NCBI GenBank assembly: GCA_013365325.1 | Contig: JABVXV010000001.1 | Span: forward strand, 558,001-622,000 | Source: Dipetalonema caudispina | Lineage: Eukaryota; Nematoda; Chromadorea; Rhabditida; Onchocercidae | Direction: 5' to 3' | DNA: 64,000 bases | In this document: positions 1 through 13,381 of the stretch, piece after piece | Position numbering within the stretch: the first letter of the stretch is position 1 | Layout of the letters: each line of letters begins with the position of its first letter | Notes under the pieces: model-generated | What the model was told of the DNA's origin: nothing | The model's input: only the letters and a program-made list of their open reading frames with translations | Database searches by the model: none | Position numbers and translations under genes: made by a program

Positions 1-202
1 TAAAAATGACGAATTACTTGTGCATTTGGCAAAACGTTTGAGCTTTCGGAAGAAGTAATATGAATGAGTGTACCATCAACGACATTATTACTAGGAACTA
101 TATCCTGTTTATCCTGCAATGATTTCATCGATTCATGGCTTAAATCATACGACTGGGATTGTGAACCTCCCATAATCTTTTCTTGTCGAACTTCAAAATA
201 AC
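1..202 (-). CDS. partial exon of an unrecognised Ser-rich protein
   Basis: An open reading frame of about 66 codons runs leftwards out of the window. It begins behind a good splice acceptor (TTTTTAG ending at 203 on the minus strand) and reads ...YFEVRQEKIMGGSQSQ... then a Ser/Asn/Asp-rich stretch. A methionine (MGGSQS) lies about 13 codons in and could be the translation start, because I find no convincing upstream exon between 203 and 5 kb on this strand. No domain is recognisable. The gene continues beyond position 1, so its function cannot be judged here. It may also be a chance open frame, though the clean acceptor and lack of stops favour a real exon. Confidence 0.4.
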
Positions 203-3200
203 CTAAAAACAAGTTCCACTTTTAATTAAATTATCAAATTGTAAAACATAAGATATCCAGTAAATCACATATTAAAATCTAATTCATATATAAACGTTGT
301 GTTGAATTCTTATAATTTTGACGACAATTTCATCAAATTTCAATCTTTTTGAAATATTAAAAGATGGAGTGAAGATGCAAAAAACTGAAGGTGTTCAGTG
401 TCTATTTCCCAATCATTGATCTAGCCCAGGTAATTCTTTCAAGAATTCTACAACAGAAGGAAATCTTTGAAAGCAAAGTTGCGAATCGCAATTCTGACTT
501 GTAACATTGAATAAATCATGAGGAAAGCGATATAACTTCTCCTGTTATGTCATAGGTTAAGTAGGGAGAGGTAAAGTAAAAATATTTAAATAACTGTTGA
601 ATTACGAAAGTTTCACTCAACGTATGAATCATCTCAGGTTATCCAATAACAAACAACAATTTGAACATCAACAGAAGGAGCATTCTGGAATAGATTAATA
701 AAGAAATTTAGTGATGACACGATGTAAACCTATTTCATTTTCTATAACAAAATAAAGTTTTTTTTTTTTTTTTTTTTTTGAGAAATTTTGGGCTTTCAGG
801 AAGATAAACGATGATTCATTAACGCTATCGAAGATAGCGATAAAAAATGATTCATTGACATATCGAGCATATCTTATCAGAAAATTTTATATTCTTTGAT
901 AATATTAATGGATCATTTCAAATTTGCAATTATAAAAGAATCATACAGAAAGCATATCTCTAGAAATTTACCTATTAATTTGTTATGGTTATTAAATTAA
1001 CAATAAAAAAAAGCATAATGACAAAAGGCAGCCTTTGTCGGCTGAAGTCACAGATAGTTTGCATGATTCAATTAATGACATATAATCGCAAAAAAACGTG
1101 TTACCTTTATCATCCATACCTTAACTATCATGCCTTAACTGCCAAATTCAAACGTATTCATTCCATTGTTGCTGTGATTTAATAGCTTCCTAATTTTAGT
1201 AAACAGGAAAAGGTTTCGTAATACTGACAGGATATATAAGAAAGCTTGCTGAACTGATTAATGTTACCATCAGAAAACTGATATGAAGCAAACAGACGTC
1301 TTTATCAGTTCAAATATTTTTATACTAAATAAATAGTGCAAATAATTGATGTCTAATATTCCACAAAAAAAAAAAAAAAGAAAGAAAAAAAAAACTGCTA
1401 GCTTGAACTTACAACGTTGTAAGCAATAGTGTGGGAAATGTTAGAAAACGAATGATATGATATAATTTTTAAAACATGCAAACTGAGACGAATCATCAAT
1501 TAAATATAATGAAATGATGGAATGAAACCAAAGATCATGCTGTTAGTTACACATGACTTTCCTGTCCGGAAAAAAAGACGGAATTTATCTCATTTGATGA
1601 TAGAGAATAGATGTTATACACATTAAGGAAGAAAATTATGGAAGCAATATAACATCATCAAGCTTAGCAAGCCATATATCATCAGGCTTTAAGATCTTAC
1701 ATACCTGTACAGACCTCATTACACATACACACCTATACACACCTACACACACACACACACATACATATATAAATGTTCACATTAATACAGCTAAACACTA
1801 TTGGAGAGACATTTTATTGTGAATCATAAATACAAACATCATCATTATTTCTTTACATCAAATATATTTCACTTGTAAAGTTTTACGAGGATGAAATGGA
1901 AGGAAAAATAGAAGAAGATGGTTATCAGCAATCACAAATAACTGAAAATGAATGCGGTTAGCTATTTGGAGATGATAGATAGCATGATGTTGATGGTATG
2001 TATGTCAATGGAAATTTGTTATTCTGGTCTCGGGCTAATCTACTACCGTCTGTTTTACTGGAATTAAAGTTTGAAATTTGCAAATGAATATCATTAATTT
2101 TCCTAAAGTTTGGAACGCGTAAAAGAATGCCCAATGCGGAAATTTTATAAATTGTTGATACGAATGGCTGTCTGTTATTTAGTTAATAGTACGAGTAGTT
2201 TTATAAAAAATTTAATTATTAATTTGTGTTATGAAATCATAGTAGTAGTAATCAATAATTCATATACATCATGGAGTTTGAATCTTTTTATTTTTTTTTA
2301 TTTTTTTTTAAATGTTAAGGTACAATTCAAATATCTATTGCTAAAGAATTTACAATATAAGTTACCAAGATACTGTCTTGTCCACATTCTTAATATTTGG
2401 CCATTTTATGGAATTTTTCTTTTTATCCTCTCATATCCTCTGATGCTGTAATCACTATTATTGTCATATCAGCGATTTTGTACTGAAATTGAATTTTAAA
2501 CTTACTTTTATTGAATCAAAATATTCCTTTTACACATGCATGAGGTGACTGGAAAACTTGATCAAAGTACTCATAAAACTGATGAAAGTAAGCTGTTACT
2601 AATTACATTAATAAATATTTAAGTACCAAATTATCAGCATTGGATATAGTTTGGATTATACAAATGGTTAACAGCAATTTGATGACTATAATATATTTTA
2701 CTATGCAAAAAAATTTGAATTTTAAATTATTCCTCAAATATCTTTAATTCTTAAATTTTATTTATAAAACTAATTTCCAATCATAGAGCTGGTTACTTCT
2801 AGGGGATTATAGTACTAGACATTCTTCCATTCTTATGGACTATTTCATATATTATTTCAAATGTAACCATTAACTTCCATTTTCAATAAAATACCTACAG
2901 TGCATTAATTTTGATTTTAACTGAACAAATTTTAGTTCAATTAAAATCTAAAATCGATAAACTTACCAAGTTGACACAACTTAATCTTGATCTTATTGCC
3001 CATATATATGTCTGATTAATTTACATTTTGCAGCAATTCTTACATTCTCCTCATCAGTAATATCTTTGTGTTTCTTCCATATTATAGTTGTTGAATAAAA
3101 ATGTAAAACCAGGAAGGGAAATAAACCGAAGAAACTGTTACGACACGTCCTACTCGCGATTATCTCTTCAATTATCGCTTTAAGAAAGAAGAATGAAAAG

Positions 3201-4409
3201 AAAAGAAGAAAAGATAATAATTAGAAGTGAGATGATAGATTATTCTAATAAATAGTAATAGTTTAAATGAACTATTATAATGAAAGTAAGTTGATGAGTC
3301 CATTTGATTGCTGAGATACATAATTGAAGATCTCGGATATATGACCTTTGACTGTATCATTCATCCATTATTTTCAGAAGAAGAAAGCGGCTGTCAACTT
3401 CTATCGTTTTAATGTTACGATTTATAAGTTCGAAAATCAAAATTTCGTCTTTTTTGTTTTCGTGAGAATGTGATTGTAAAGCAATGATATGAATCAAATC
3501 GTAAATTCTAGCAATTTGCGATTGGAATTTGGCAAAAAGGATGGGCCTAGTGATCGAGTGATGGTTGGCTTCTTGGCTCTATAACTTTTGCACATTACTT
3601 CATCAAATACTTTTTAGAATGTATCGTATACATCAGTTGATCAATTGTAAAAATTGTGATTCAGAACTTCTTGAAATTTTTTGCGCAAAATTTCAATTAA
3701 AGTTTGATCAGTGTTAAATTTATGACTACTTTCAAAATTTCTATTTACTAATTACATGTAATTTGAGACTCTCAAAAATCGAAATGTTTCATCATCGAAT
3801 TACAGGAAATTAGTTGATAACGTCTTCTGAGTACAATCACCATCTTATCAGCAATTTATCAAGCATGCTGATCACTGTATATCCGTCAAAAACTGAATAA
3901 TATCCAAACAATGATATCAATCTGCCGTAATATATTGATCTTTCATCCCCATCCACTATCATATTTCAAGAAATGCTAATCTGATGCGTCGAAGAATTGA
4001 TGTGCTCTCATAGAATTTTCAAATTGAAAAAACTTTTTATCTTTGCCAATTAGTCCAATCATTATAATGAATGATATAAGTGACAACTCTAAGATTGGAT
4101 CAATTTTCGTGTTCAATACTCTCATTTCATAACAATGTGATAGATCATTCATTTCCTTCTTTTTACGATTCTATGATTAATTTTATGTTACAATTATCAT
4201 TAGAATATAGAATTTATCAATAAACAATGTTGAAAAATGTGAATGGTTGATGTACAATAGAAGGTAAAAAAGAAGAAAGCATATCACATCAACTTTAGTT
4301 AGCTTTGATAAAAATGAGGAAGGAGATTGTTAAGATGGGAACTGCAACGATCACCTTCATCTCTGATGCTGTTTCACCCCCTATTCTCAGGCTTTATGTA
4401 AAATAATCC
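203..4409. other. AT-rich region without recognisable genes
   Basis: I see no coding exon in this stretch. It holds a 22-bp T tract (758-779), A tracts near 1365-1394, a short (CA)n run near 1744-1760, and ordinary AT-rich sequence. The open frames at 985-1182, 2110-2451 and 3172-3360 are low-complexity translations (Tyr/Phe/Leu/Ile-rich) without splice context, so they are not called as genes. Confidence 0.5.
758..779. repeat. T homopolymer
   Basis: 22 consecutive T residues in the gene-free left part of the window. Confidence 0.9.
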
Positions 4410-4770
4410 TCAAGACAACTGTGCTTCTTCCGCCACTCTTTGCAATTCCTCTTCAGTGATTGTAATTCTTTCTATTGATTTAATTTCTTCCGCATTTGGA
4501 GCAACAATTTTAAGTTCGTTTATTTAATTATTCTCTTATAAACTCTTGTTTGGACAGCTTGAATGATCAGATGAATGACTAGATCATATACATACTTTAA
4601 ATGCAGCAAAATATTTCCTTAAGCTTTATCTAAGTCAGAAATGTACTCTTCTTCATATTGATCAGATAAATTTGATTGGGAAAATCATTGTCAATTTGAT
4701 AACAATTGGTTTCTTTATCATAATTATCAAACTTTTCATTGGACTTAGAATCAGTTTATAGCCATTATCA
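4410..4770 (-). CDS. possible C-terminal exons of a minus-strand gene
   Basis: Two short coding-like pieces lie on the minus strand upstream of the acetylcholine receptor gene. One ends with a stop at 4410-4412 and reads KIVAPNAEEIKSIERI then TITEEELQRVAEEAQLS, a charged helix-like tail; in-frame AG sites near its middle could serve as acceptor. The other, near 4630-4770, reads SNEKFDNYDKETNCYQ in one frame and DQYEEEYISDLDKA in another. No complete gene model could be assembled and no family was recognised. It may be the 3' end of a gene with exons I cannot see, or a decayed copy. Confidence 0.25.
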
Positions 4771-5015
4771 TGATTATTACTATGAATTTTATTAAATTAT
4801 CGTGTATTTCTATTTTTCCATTCTACTGCTGTAAAGGTTAAAATAACACGTTGATGGGTCTCTTTTCTGATAGGATTTCATCGAGGATATTTACACATCT
4901 AAGGTTTAAGAAAATTTTCCCACTATATTACTTGTTCCGTATCGTTAAGCGTACACAGTACTTAATTACAAGTCATTAGGTTAGAGATATAAGCTTAAAA
5001 TTGAACTGACCATTA

Positions 5016-8000
5016 ATGAATAATGTAGCAACAATACAGAATAACATGGTCAACCTCAGCGAACTAGTAATTTCCTTAGTATCACTGTTGATATCAATGA
5101 TATACTGCAATGAAGACGCGAAACGACTGCATGATGATTTGATGGCCAATTACAACAAACATCGACGGCCAGCTCCAGCAGCTAATAAACCGATAACTAT
5201 CAAGCTGAAATTGCGGCTCTCACAAATCATTGATGTTGTAAGATATTATTAAAATATTTCGGTTCATTCATATTTATAGGCCTAACTTAAGCAAACTTTC
5301 TTTTTATGCTTTCAAATCTATTACAGAATATGTTCCTATCTCTTCCCTATTTCCCTTCTTAACATCTGATTTAAACGTTTCAAATGAATCACTTCAACAA
5401 AAATGCAAATCACTCAAAACTATTTTACGACATGACAGTGTTAAGTTCGAAACTATCCTGCCTTTGTAGTATTTGAATGATTTCTTCCTTCCTTCTTCAA
5501 CAATTCAAGAGATACTCTCTTGAATTGTTGAACAAATGTTGAAATTCCCAAAGAAAAGCAAAGAAAAGAAATTGAATCCTTCAACAAAATTTCAAATTCT
5601 ATTTAGCATGAAATTGATCAGATAATGACATGCAGTGTTTGGCTCAAACAAGTATGGATAGACAAAAAACTTTCTTGGAATCCAAAAAATTACGGTGGTG
5701 TGAGTGTACTGTATGTTCCATACGAAATGATTTGGGTACCCGATATTGTCCTCTATAATAAGTAATGATTTTCAACATATATAATAGAGAATGTTTCTGG
5801 TATTTTTGAGAGAAATAAGAAAACATGAATGAATTAAGTGATGTTTAAAATGAACTTTAGTCGATTTTTAAATTCCAGTTGGTGCGGTTTTCTTCTCAAA
5901 ATGAATTGTTTTATTTACTCTAACTTAAAAATTGACAATCCATTTGTAAGTCAACAACAATAATGTACGGATAAATTTTTGAAAAAATTACCTCAAGATT
6001 TTATACAGGAAAATTCATTTTTGCTCTTTTTTTTAGTGCTGATAGTAATTACAACATAACGATCAGTACAAAAGCAACTCTCCGGTACGATGGCGAAGTA
6101 ACTTGGGAACCACCAGCAATTTTCAAAAGTTTATGTCAGATTGATGTCAGATGGTATTCCTTTGTTTTTCACACTAAATGAATATTTTTCGGTTACCAAA
6201 TTATTATTTTCAATCTATCCGTCGATCAAATTGATAGTGATTTAATTTCACTGGAAAAGAATGAAGCTTAAGCGTTACTTAAATAAACCTGATATCTAAA
6301 TTTAATAAAAGTATATCAGTCAATACAAATTTACCTATACAACAAAATTAAAAAAAAAAATTGTTATTACAGGTTTCCCTTCGATGAACAACATTGCCAT
6401 TTCAAGGTACTCATTTTTGCATTTAATGATATTTTGTAAATATTGTTTGGAAAATTCCCAAGGATCAAAAAATTTCTTGCAAGAAATAAAAACGAATTCA
6501 TAGTTTGGTTCTTGGACCTACTCTGAAGATTTATTGGATCTGGAATTATTAGGCGGTGAGCCACGCTACGAACTTGAAGTCAATGGAAATGGTCAAGTGG
6601 ACAATATCACCATTGTTGAAGATGGAATCGGTAAGTAGTTCTTTCAGAAATTACGGTCATTTCATCTATATAGTTTTAAATTTAGTCTACCTCTTAGGCC
6701 GACGATGTGACATTTAATGAAAAGCAACAATGTTTGTTTCCTTATATATTCACACTTTATTGAATGAATATTACATATCTTTCACGCATTAACAATTAAA
6801 TTAACTAAGCTTCAACAAGTAAGTATAATGCATACGTCATACCCTACAGCAAATGATCTTATAGATCGCAATTAAACACTTATAATCAAAATAGCACTGA
6901 TGATATATCTGTTTACTGATTGATCCGTTTCATACTTATTTCCTCTCATCCATGTGATACTTTACGTATTATATCAGATCTTTCGGACTATTATCCATCG
7001 GTAGAGTGGGATATCATATCACGAGTTGCAAAGAGAAGAACTAAAAACTATGCTAGCTGTTGTCCGGATGAATCTTATATCGACATCATGGTACGTTTAT
7101 TTTAGTTTTCATATCCATCATCTTTAAAATCTCAATAGTATATCTAAATTTTCATTCAAATTTCCATATCTTAAAATAACAATGTAATTGTCTTAACAAA
7201 GAATTAATAAGTATTATTGAGATGAAAAATCAATTCATTAAGTAAATCTGACCCAAAAATGTGCCATAAAATAATGTTTTGATTCAAATTCATAAATTGC
7301 AGTATTACTTGGAATTACGTCGGAAGCCATTATTTTATACAGTAAATTTGGTTTTCCCTTGTGTTGGCATATCATTTCTAACTATTCTCGTTTTCTATTT
7401 ACCATCTCATAGTGGTGAAAAAGTTACTCTTTGTATATCAATTTTGGTTACCTTAACTGTCTTCTATTTATTATTGGTAAGTTATTACAATTCAACAAAT
7501 TTTTATTTAAACTATGCAAATTTTTTTTCTTTATTCACTATAAACTGATATTTTTAATTAATATATAAATAATATTTCCAGACAGAAATTATTCCTGCCA
7601 CCAGTATCAGTTTACCATTAATTGGTAAATATCTATTATTTACTATGGTTATGGTTACACTTAGTGTAATAGTCACTGTTATATGTCAGTTATCATTTTT
7701 CTCATTATATTTTTCAATTAATTTATTAAATATAAAGTCTAAATTTGATAAAATAAGATTGCTGAACAAGTAAAGATAGTAAATGTTATAATAGTATGAT
7801 TCAGAAAACGATAATCTCTTCGAAATACAACTATAATCCATCATCAAGAATAGCCCATAACGGATATTTCCTTTCCAACTGCTTCTCTCTTCCATTTCTA
7901 TCTTCTATCCCGTAATGCAGTTACCGTTCCGGAATGATGAAGTGTAGTTGTGATTGGAAGAAATTAACATTGTTCAGCTTTTGTCTTCTGCATATATGAA

Positions 8001-9409
8001 GTGAAAATGTCGAAGAACATTACTTGTTGCTAGTCTTTTTATAGTATTATGGAATTCGAACCAATCAAAGTGAAATTATTTGAAATCCATTTAAAGTTAA
8101 AATTACAGCTTTGAATTTGCATTTTCGAAAACCTTCGACACATCGAATGCCTGAATGGGTAAAATGGTTTTTTCTTAAGACATTACCCAAAATATTGTTT
8201 ATGAGACGACCACTGAATGATGCCAACGACTTGTTTTGTAAAGGTAGGATAAGAAGCGGAAAATTGTTAGTTCTCACCATTGGATCTTTAAATTTAAAAA
8301 TGAATTCAGGATAGACAGGTCATGAATATTTATATTTGGCTCGAGATTACATAGTATCAGAATCTTATGCTTATGTTGATCGTAAGCGGGCCGAAATTTG
8401 TTGCTTTTCATTTCTGGCTGATGAAAAGGCAATCATTGAAACTGCTTTGAAACCAAAATTGCCATTGAAATGTTAGCCAGTGGAGAAATAAAATTTATAT
8501 TCTTTTTCCCAAGAAAGATTTAGAAAGATACTGTTGGAAAGCACTGAAAGGATATCACTTATAGGTGAACGGATAGCGATGAACTATCATGAACATACAG
8601 TAAATGAAGGTGGTGGAATTAATGGACCGGATGAGCGAATTCAGAAACTATACCATTCACCGCATATGGTAAAAGCATTCGAAAATATTTGCTTTATTGC
8701 CGAACTACTCAAGAAAAAAGATAGAGATGCTAAGGTAAGCAGTTTTGCCGTATATCTTTCTTCGTCATGGGGATTCTAGGAAGCCTAGCTAATTATCTTC
8801 TAGGAGGACTGACTCATTATCTTACAGAAGCTTGATTGAATACCTCATTGTGATTTATATATAATAAGTCAAGAAAACACGTCCTGTCATGCTGATCAGC
8901 TGAGAAGAAATGATTCGAGTTAGTGGATTAACCAAAATGTTGAAGTGGTTGCAGTATTTTTATCAGTAGTTCGACACAAAAATCCTGATTATACCGATAT
9001 CGTAGAAATTAGTTTTCTTCATTCGGAATGAAACTTTATCAATTCAGGTGGACGAAGATTGGAAGTACGTTGCAATGGTATTGGATCGGCTGTTTTTGTT
9101 ACTTTTTTCGATTGCTTGCTTCGCAGGAACCATTACAATTCTCCTTCAGGTAAGCTTGAAGCAGCAATTTTGAAGAATTTTTAGAGCTTTTAAGCAATGT
9201 GAAATAAATGCAGACTAATTTTCTAAGCCTAAATCTTACCAATGCATATAAATATATTGTTTATTAGACCTAAATCAAGTACAGGCTCAAATTTGTTTTC
9301 CTAATACCACGCCATCGCTATATTAGGACACTTTTTATTGCAGGCACCAACACTCTATGACACCCGACAAGCCATCGATTTACAATATCGACCCACAAAT
9401 ATTACTTAA
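5016..9409 (+). CDS. unc-38: nicotinic acetylcholine receptor alpha subunit, UNC-38 type
   Basis: Ligand-gated cation channel subunit of the body-muscle (levamisole-sensitive) receptor. Exons: 5016-5237, 5607-5761, 6037-6153, 6373-6406, 6504-6630, 6978-7090, 7303-7476, 7582-7684, 8109-8243, 8319-8381, 8514-8734, 9048-9149, 9344-9409; 543 codons, all phases agree. Seen: hydrophobic signal peptide, WLKQVW and [12 protein letters not shown] motifs, a Cys loop split across exons 3 and 4 ([17 protein letters not shown]), vicinal cysteines (YASCCPDE) marking an alpha subunit, TM1-TM3 (exons 7-8), an intracellular loop beginning [10 protein letters not shown]4 (exon 12) and the tail [17 protein letters not shown]. 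The N-terminal region and tail fit UNC-38 better than UNC-63; ACR-6 is the main alternative. A second Met at 5046 could be the start. Exons 10-11 of the loop are the least certain; a 132-bp intron there removes two stops. Confidence 0.87.
5496..5532. repeat. perfect 17-bp inverted repeat in unc-38 intron 1
   Basis: Arms 5496-5512 (TTCAACAATTCAAGAGA) and 5516-5532 are exact reverse complements with a 3-nt spacer (TAC). It lies inside the first intron of the receptor gene, so the transcript could fold here. Confidence 0.85.
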
Positions 9410-10304
9410 GAAAGATTTGGAGTACTTTTGCAGGACATTAGTCACCGAGTGCTGCCTTTTCATATTTCTAGGCAAATTCCCGAATTTACAACATAAATTT
9501 AAATAGTAATCATTTCGGTGAAAATGGGAGAGAATAACCGAAAAGGATTATAATGATAAGTTGAATTCAGGTTATGATTTCCAAAAGATGCCAAGGAAGT
9601 GGAAACTTTTTGATAAAGCTAACTTAATTATTATACAATATTTTTGGAAAAGAATCAATAATTAAGACTAAATATAATTAGGATTTTTTAAATAGAAACA
9701 AAACATTCGTGGTATATACGATATATATATATAAGATCAAATGAATGATAAGGAAGGAGTGACATTCTTATCTGTGTTAGTTCGGCCGGTGCAGGCCTTT
9801 CTTTTCAGGATGATACTACACTTTATAAACGAATGAGTGGATAATCAGTGAGGAGGACTTTGAAAATAACATAGAGGAATCAATTTTCAATTACGTCTTT
9901 TGCTTTTAGAAGCTATGCAAAGTATCACATCAACAATCCTTCAAACTTTCATTTGTGGCTACTCTAAACGAAAATTATATAATTGATTGATTGATTCGAG
10001 AAATACAGTGATCAAACTGATACTTAGACATCAGAAAGAAAAGAATTAAACAATAAATTCCTTCCTTCAATAAATATGAAACAGGTAAACATGGCATATT
10101 AGGAGCGGAACGAAGCGTGATGGAATCATTAACATAATGTAATAATTTACATTGGTATTCTTTCTTTCTTGATTGACATTACCTGAAATTAATGATAGTA
10201 ATTTTCGTTCTTCCTATCTTTTTCTTGATGATAAATTTCATCGTAAATTGAATTTCAAAAAGGAAATAAAGCATCAAGAAACAAATCGATTCTCCACATC
10301 TGTT

Positions 10305-10543
10305 AGAAGTATTCTAGAAGAATAAATAAATTTCATATGAAAATGATACTATCTGGGAAAACATTTGAATTTTATCGTCTGGCAGTGAAAATAAACCTTT
10401 GTATGTTTCTTTGCATCCGTCACAGAGATTTATGCTTTGAAGAGCATTTTAGAAGAATAAATTATCATTTTTCGTATAAAAATGATACTGTGTAGAAAAG
10501 CACTTGAATTTTATCGTTTGATAGTAAAAATAAACCATTTTAC
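10305..10543. repeat. diverged tandem duplication, period about 131 bp
   Basis: Copy 1 (about 10305-10400) and copy 2 (about 10438-10543) share in order TAGAAGAATAAA, AAAATGATACT, TTGAATTTTATCGT, AGT.AAAATAAACC and a T-rich end. They differ by substitutions and small gaps and lie head to tail. Confidence 0.75.
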
Positions 10544-12794
10544 GTTGGAATTCAAAATTAATGAAATTTTAATGCATACTATATTTGGTTAGGTTTCATG
10601 ATTGGATTATAATATGAATGAAATTAGAAGAGTTAGATAATTGGAGTGCAAAATGATAGGGATAATTCGTGGTACCTTACCTTGGATTGTTGATAGACTG
10701 GATTTTCAGGATATTATCAGTTAGTTGAAAATGAAAAGCATCAATTTTTGCTCATATATTTCATTAATTTGATGCAACTGTGGAATAACAGATATTAAAA
10801 AGATTCATAAAAGTATAGCTAAAAATAAATTCACTTGAAAAAAAATAAAGCACTTTAACAATAAATAATAAACAAACAATAAAACAATAAAGAACAAAAC
10901 ACTTAAACAATAAAAAACAAAAAATAAATAAATAAATAAAGATTCCTTCTACTACGATTATCATTCATAATGCAGGTGCAATGATGGTAATTAGCAATTC
11001 TAGCAAAGTGATACTTACTGCCGTAAAAAGAAGTGTCATACTGTTCAAAGATTTCAAAAATAAGGAAAAATAGATGAAGCTTCACTGATTAACTTAGATG
11101 GACAATAATGGGAATATAGTAAATCAATGATTGAAAAAGATAAAACAAATATAATGTTAGCAAAGTTTCGTGTCACCAAAAATCACGTGATTTGACATTT
11201 GTAGTATATCATAGAAATGCATTTTTATTGAAAAAAGGTTACATTCATATGAGCAAAACTTGCATTTGCAATTTTTACAACTGTAAACAAATTCGCCGAA
11301 TGGTTCTTTCTCACTAATTAATGGCCATGTGGACCCTTTTGGGGCCATTAGTGTTAACATAGTCGTAATGATAGAATGGTTTATAGTGCTAACATTTCCG
11401 TTTATTGCTTGCAAATTAAAAACTTTCAGATTAAAGTAATTTCGTCATCAGATACAACAACCACTTGATGGAAAAAAGAATATGTGATGACAGGATTCCG
11501 AACTGTTTCTTCCTAATTTTCTATTTTATATTTTAAGCACACTCTAAGTTTTCTTTAAAAAAAAGCATCATATATGGGATGCTATCCTTCTATCACGCAA
11601 ATAACTTTGAAATTCTTATTAAAATAGAAAACTCAAAAAATCATTGAACAAACGGAAAATAATTACTTTAGAGAATTTAGAACTTAGATAAGGTAACGGA
11701 GCATATACTTCCTTTTTAGAAGTCATACGAGATTCTATTTTCAAAACGTGCGCAAAAGTTGAGAAAACATTTCATAGCAGCAAGCTTCTTTTTCTCCCTC
11801 GAAAGGTCAAATGTGCATCAACTTATCACTTTTAAATCATCCTCATCTAACCAAAGGGGAGTAATACTGAATAGTTGAAATCATCGTAATGAAAAAGATT
11901 AAAGCAAATGTGACAATTAATGAAGAGATAATCCATGGAAAAGTCAAGATAATGTAGTTGACCTTGTCGTTTTTCTTTTTACTTTCAATTACCTCACTCT
12001 TTTAAAACCTTTTCCTCTCTGCAGATTACTTAAAAGATAGTTTTATGAAATGAAGTATGAAGTGATAATTAGTCAAGCAGTAACACTGCAAGCAACTACA
12101 TTAATTAAAAATGAACTGAATGAAATGTAATTAGTAGTGAAGTTTGTGTATAAGCAAATTTTCACTTCTTCCAATTTTTTTTTTCCTTCTAGTGGTACGA
12201 TCATCTGAATACAACATATGATGTTTGATTGTATTAGTGATCCAAAATTAATGAAGTGATCCAAAATTATATCATCAACTTATGATTAACGAGAAATGGA
12301 AACAAACGTTAACGAAATAAGTTAGTGTTATGCTATCAGATTAGAACTTTGATGTCCTTCGTTTTATTCAACAAAAAAGGAATGGCTAAGGAAAAGCTTG
12401 TCCTCAATAGCAGCTATCATCATTCGAAGATCGATCGCATAATGTGGCCATAGCAATATTACACAGATTCCAATGAAGAAATTATCTGCTGACATGTTTC
12501 AACACGCAGTATGCGTACGTATATGCAAATATTTGCAACAATGATCCTTCTGTATCAGATTGATCATATTACATTCTTCCCTCATTTCACACTTATCTTT
12601 CTTCTATAATCTGTAATGAACTGAGTAAAGTTTGCACACATGCATACATCATATCTGTAGTAAGCATGCATGCACGCTTACTGCAAACATACACTCCCAC
12701 TCACATTCATCTATTAATAATAATGTCTTCTTCCCGAATACATACATCTCACTCCAACTATGTCTACATGGCCTTTGACATGCTTCGAATATTG

Positions 12795-13101
12795 CGTATG
12801 TATGTATGTGTGTATGTGTATGTATGTCATATGTGGGTGTATATGTATGTGTGTATATATGTGTGTGTGTGTGTGTGTGTGTGGACCGTTGTCTTAAGGT
12901 GAGCTTATTGATTTGTGGCAGTAAGCCTAGTCTTGCTTTCTGCTTCTTCCAGCTTGTTTGCTATTCGAATGCATATGAGAGCCTATGTATACACACACAG
13001 ACACAGACATACACACACACATACACATACACATACACGTCCATGTAGTTGTGTGATAGGTACGCACATACGTATGTATGTGTGTGTGTGTGTGTGTGTG
13101 T
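12795..13101. repeat. GT/CA microsatellite cluster in opposite orientations
   Basis: A GT/GTAT-rich block (12795-12882), a CA-rich block (12991-13038) and a second GT block (13072-13101) lie within 310 bp. The long open frames here (repeated CVCV, THTHTH) are products of the repeats, not genes. Confidence 0.9.
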
Positions 13102-13351
13102 CTTTCTTGATAGATTTACAAGAAAACGTAAGTTAACAAACTGTTCACAACAACTTCTGCAATGGCGCAGTTTATTTCAATGTAGCAGATCATCATCATC
13201 CTTTGCAGTGCTTCATTGCCATTTCATCACTGACAATGTTTATTGTCGTCCTTTATTGTCATCATAACATTGTCCATATAATGATCACTGTTATCACTTC
13301 AGTTAGTATAACAATCATCATTATCATCAGAAGTACTAACTACCAGCGTTT

Positions 13352-13381
13352 TATTATTATTATTTATAAATAATAATAATA
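13352..13381. repeat. 30-bp perfect AT palindrome
   Basis: The sequence T(ATT)n...TATTTATAAATA...(AAT)nA is its own reverse complement over 30 bp with no spacer. It lies about 300 bp before the first candidate exon of the RGS gene. Confidence 0.85.

Noticed and set aside
2110..2451. 113-codon plus-strand frame
   Set aside because: Tyr/Phe/Leu/Asn-rich translation of AT-rich DNA with internal poly-T; no motif and no flanking exons.
5016..9409. UNC-63 as the identity of the acetylcholine receptor subunit
   Set aside because: The N-terminal segment ([21 protein letters not shown], split here as seen) and the tail APTLYDTRQ fit UNC-38 better from memory; a phylogeny would decide.
11157..11414. 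Minus-strand frame with a Cys-rich stretch resembling a zinc finger
   Set aside because: Cysteine spacing fits no known finger, there is no splice context, and the rest is low-complexity.
12666..13267. Several overlapping plus-strand open frames rich in CVCV and THTH
   Set aside because: They are translations of the GT/CA microsatellites in all frames, without splice signals or domains.
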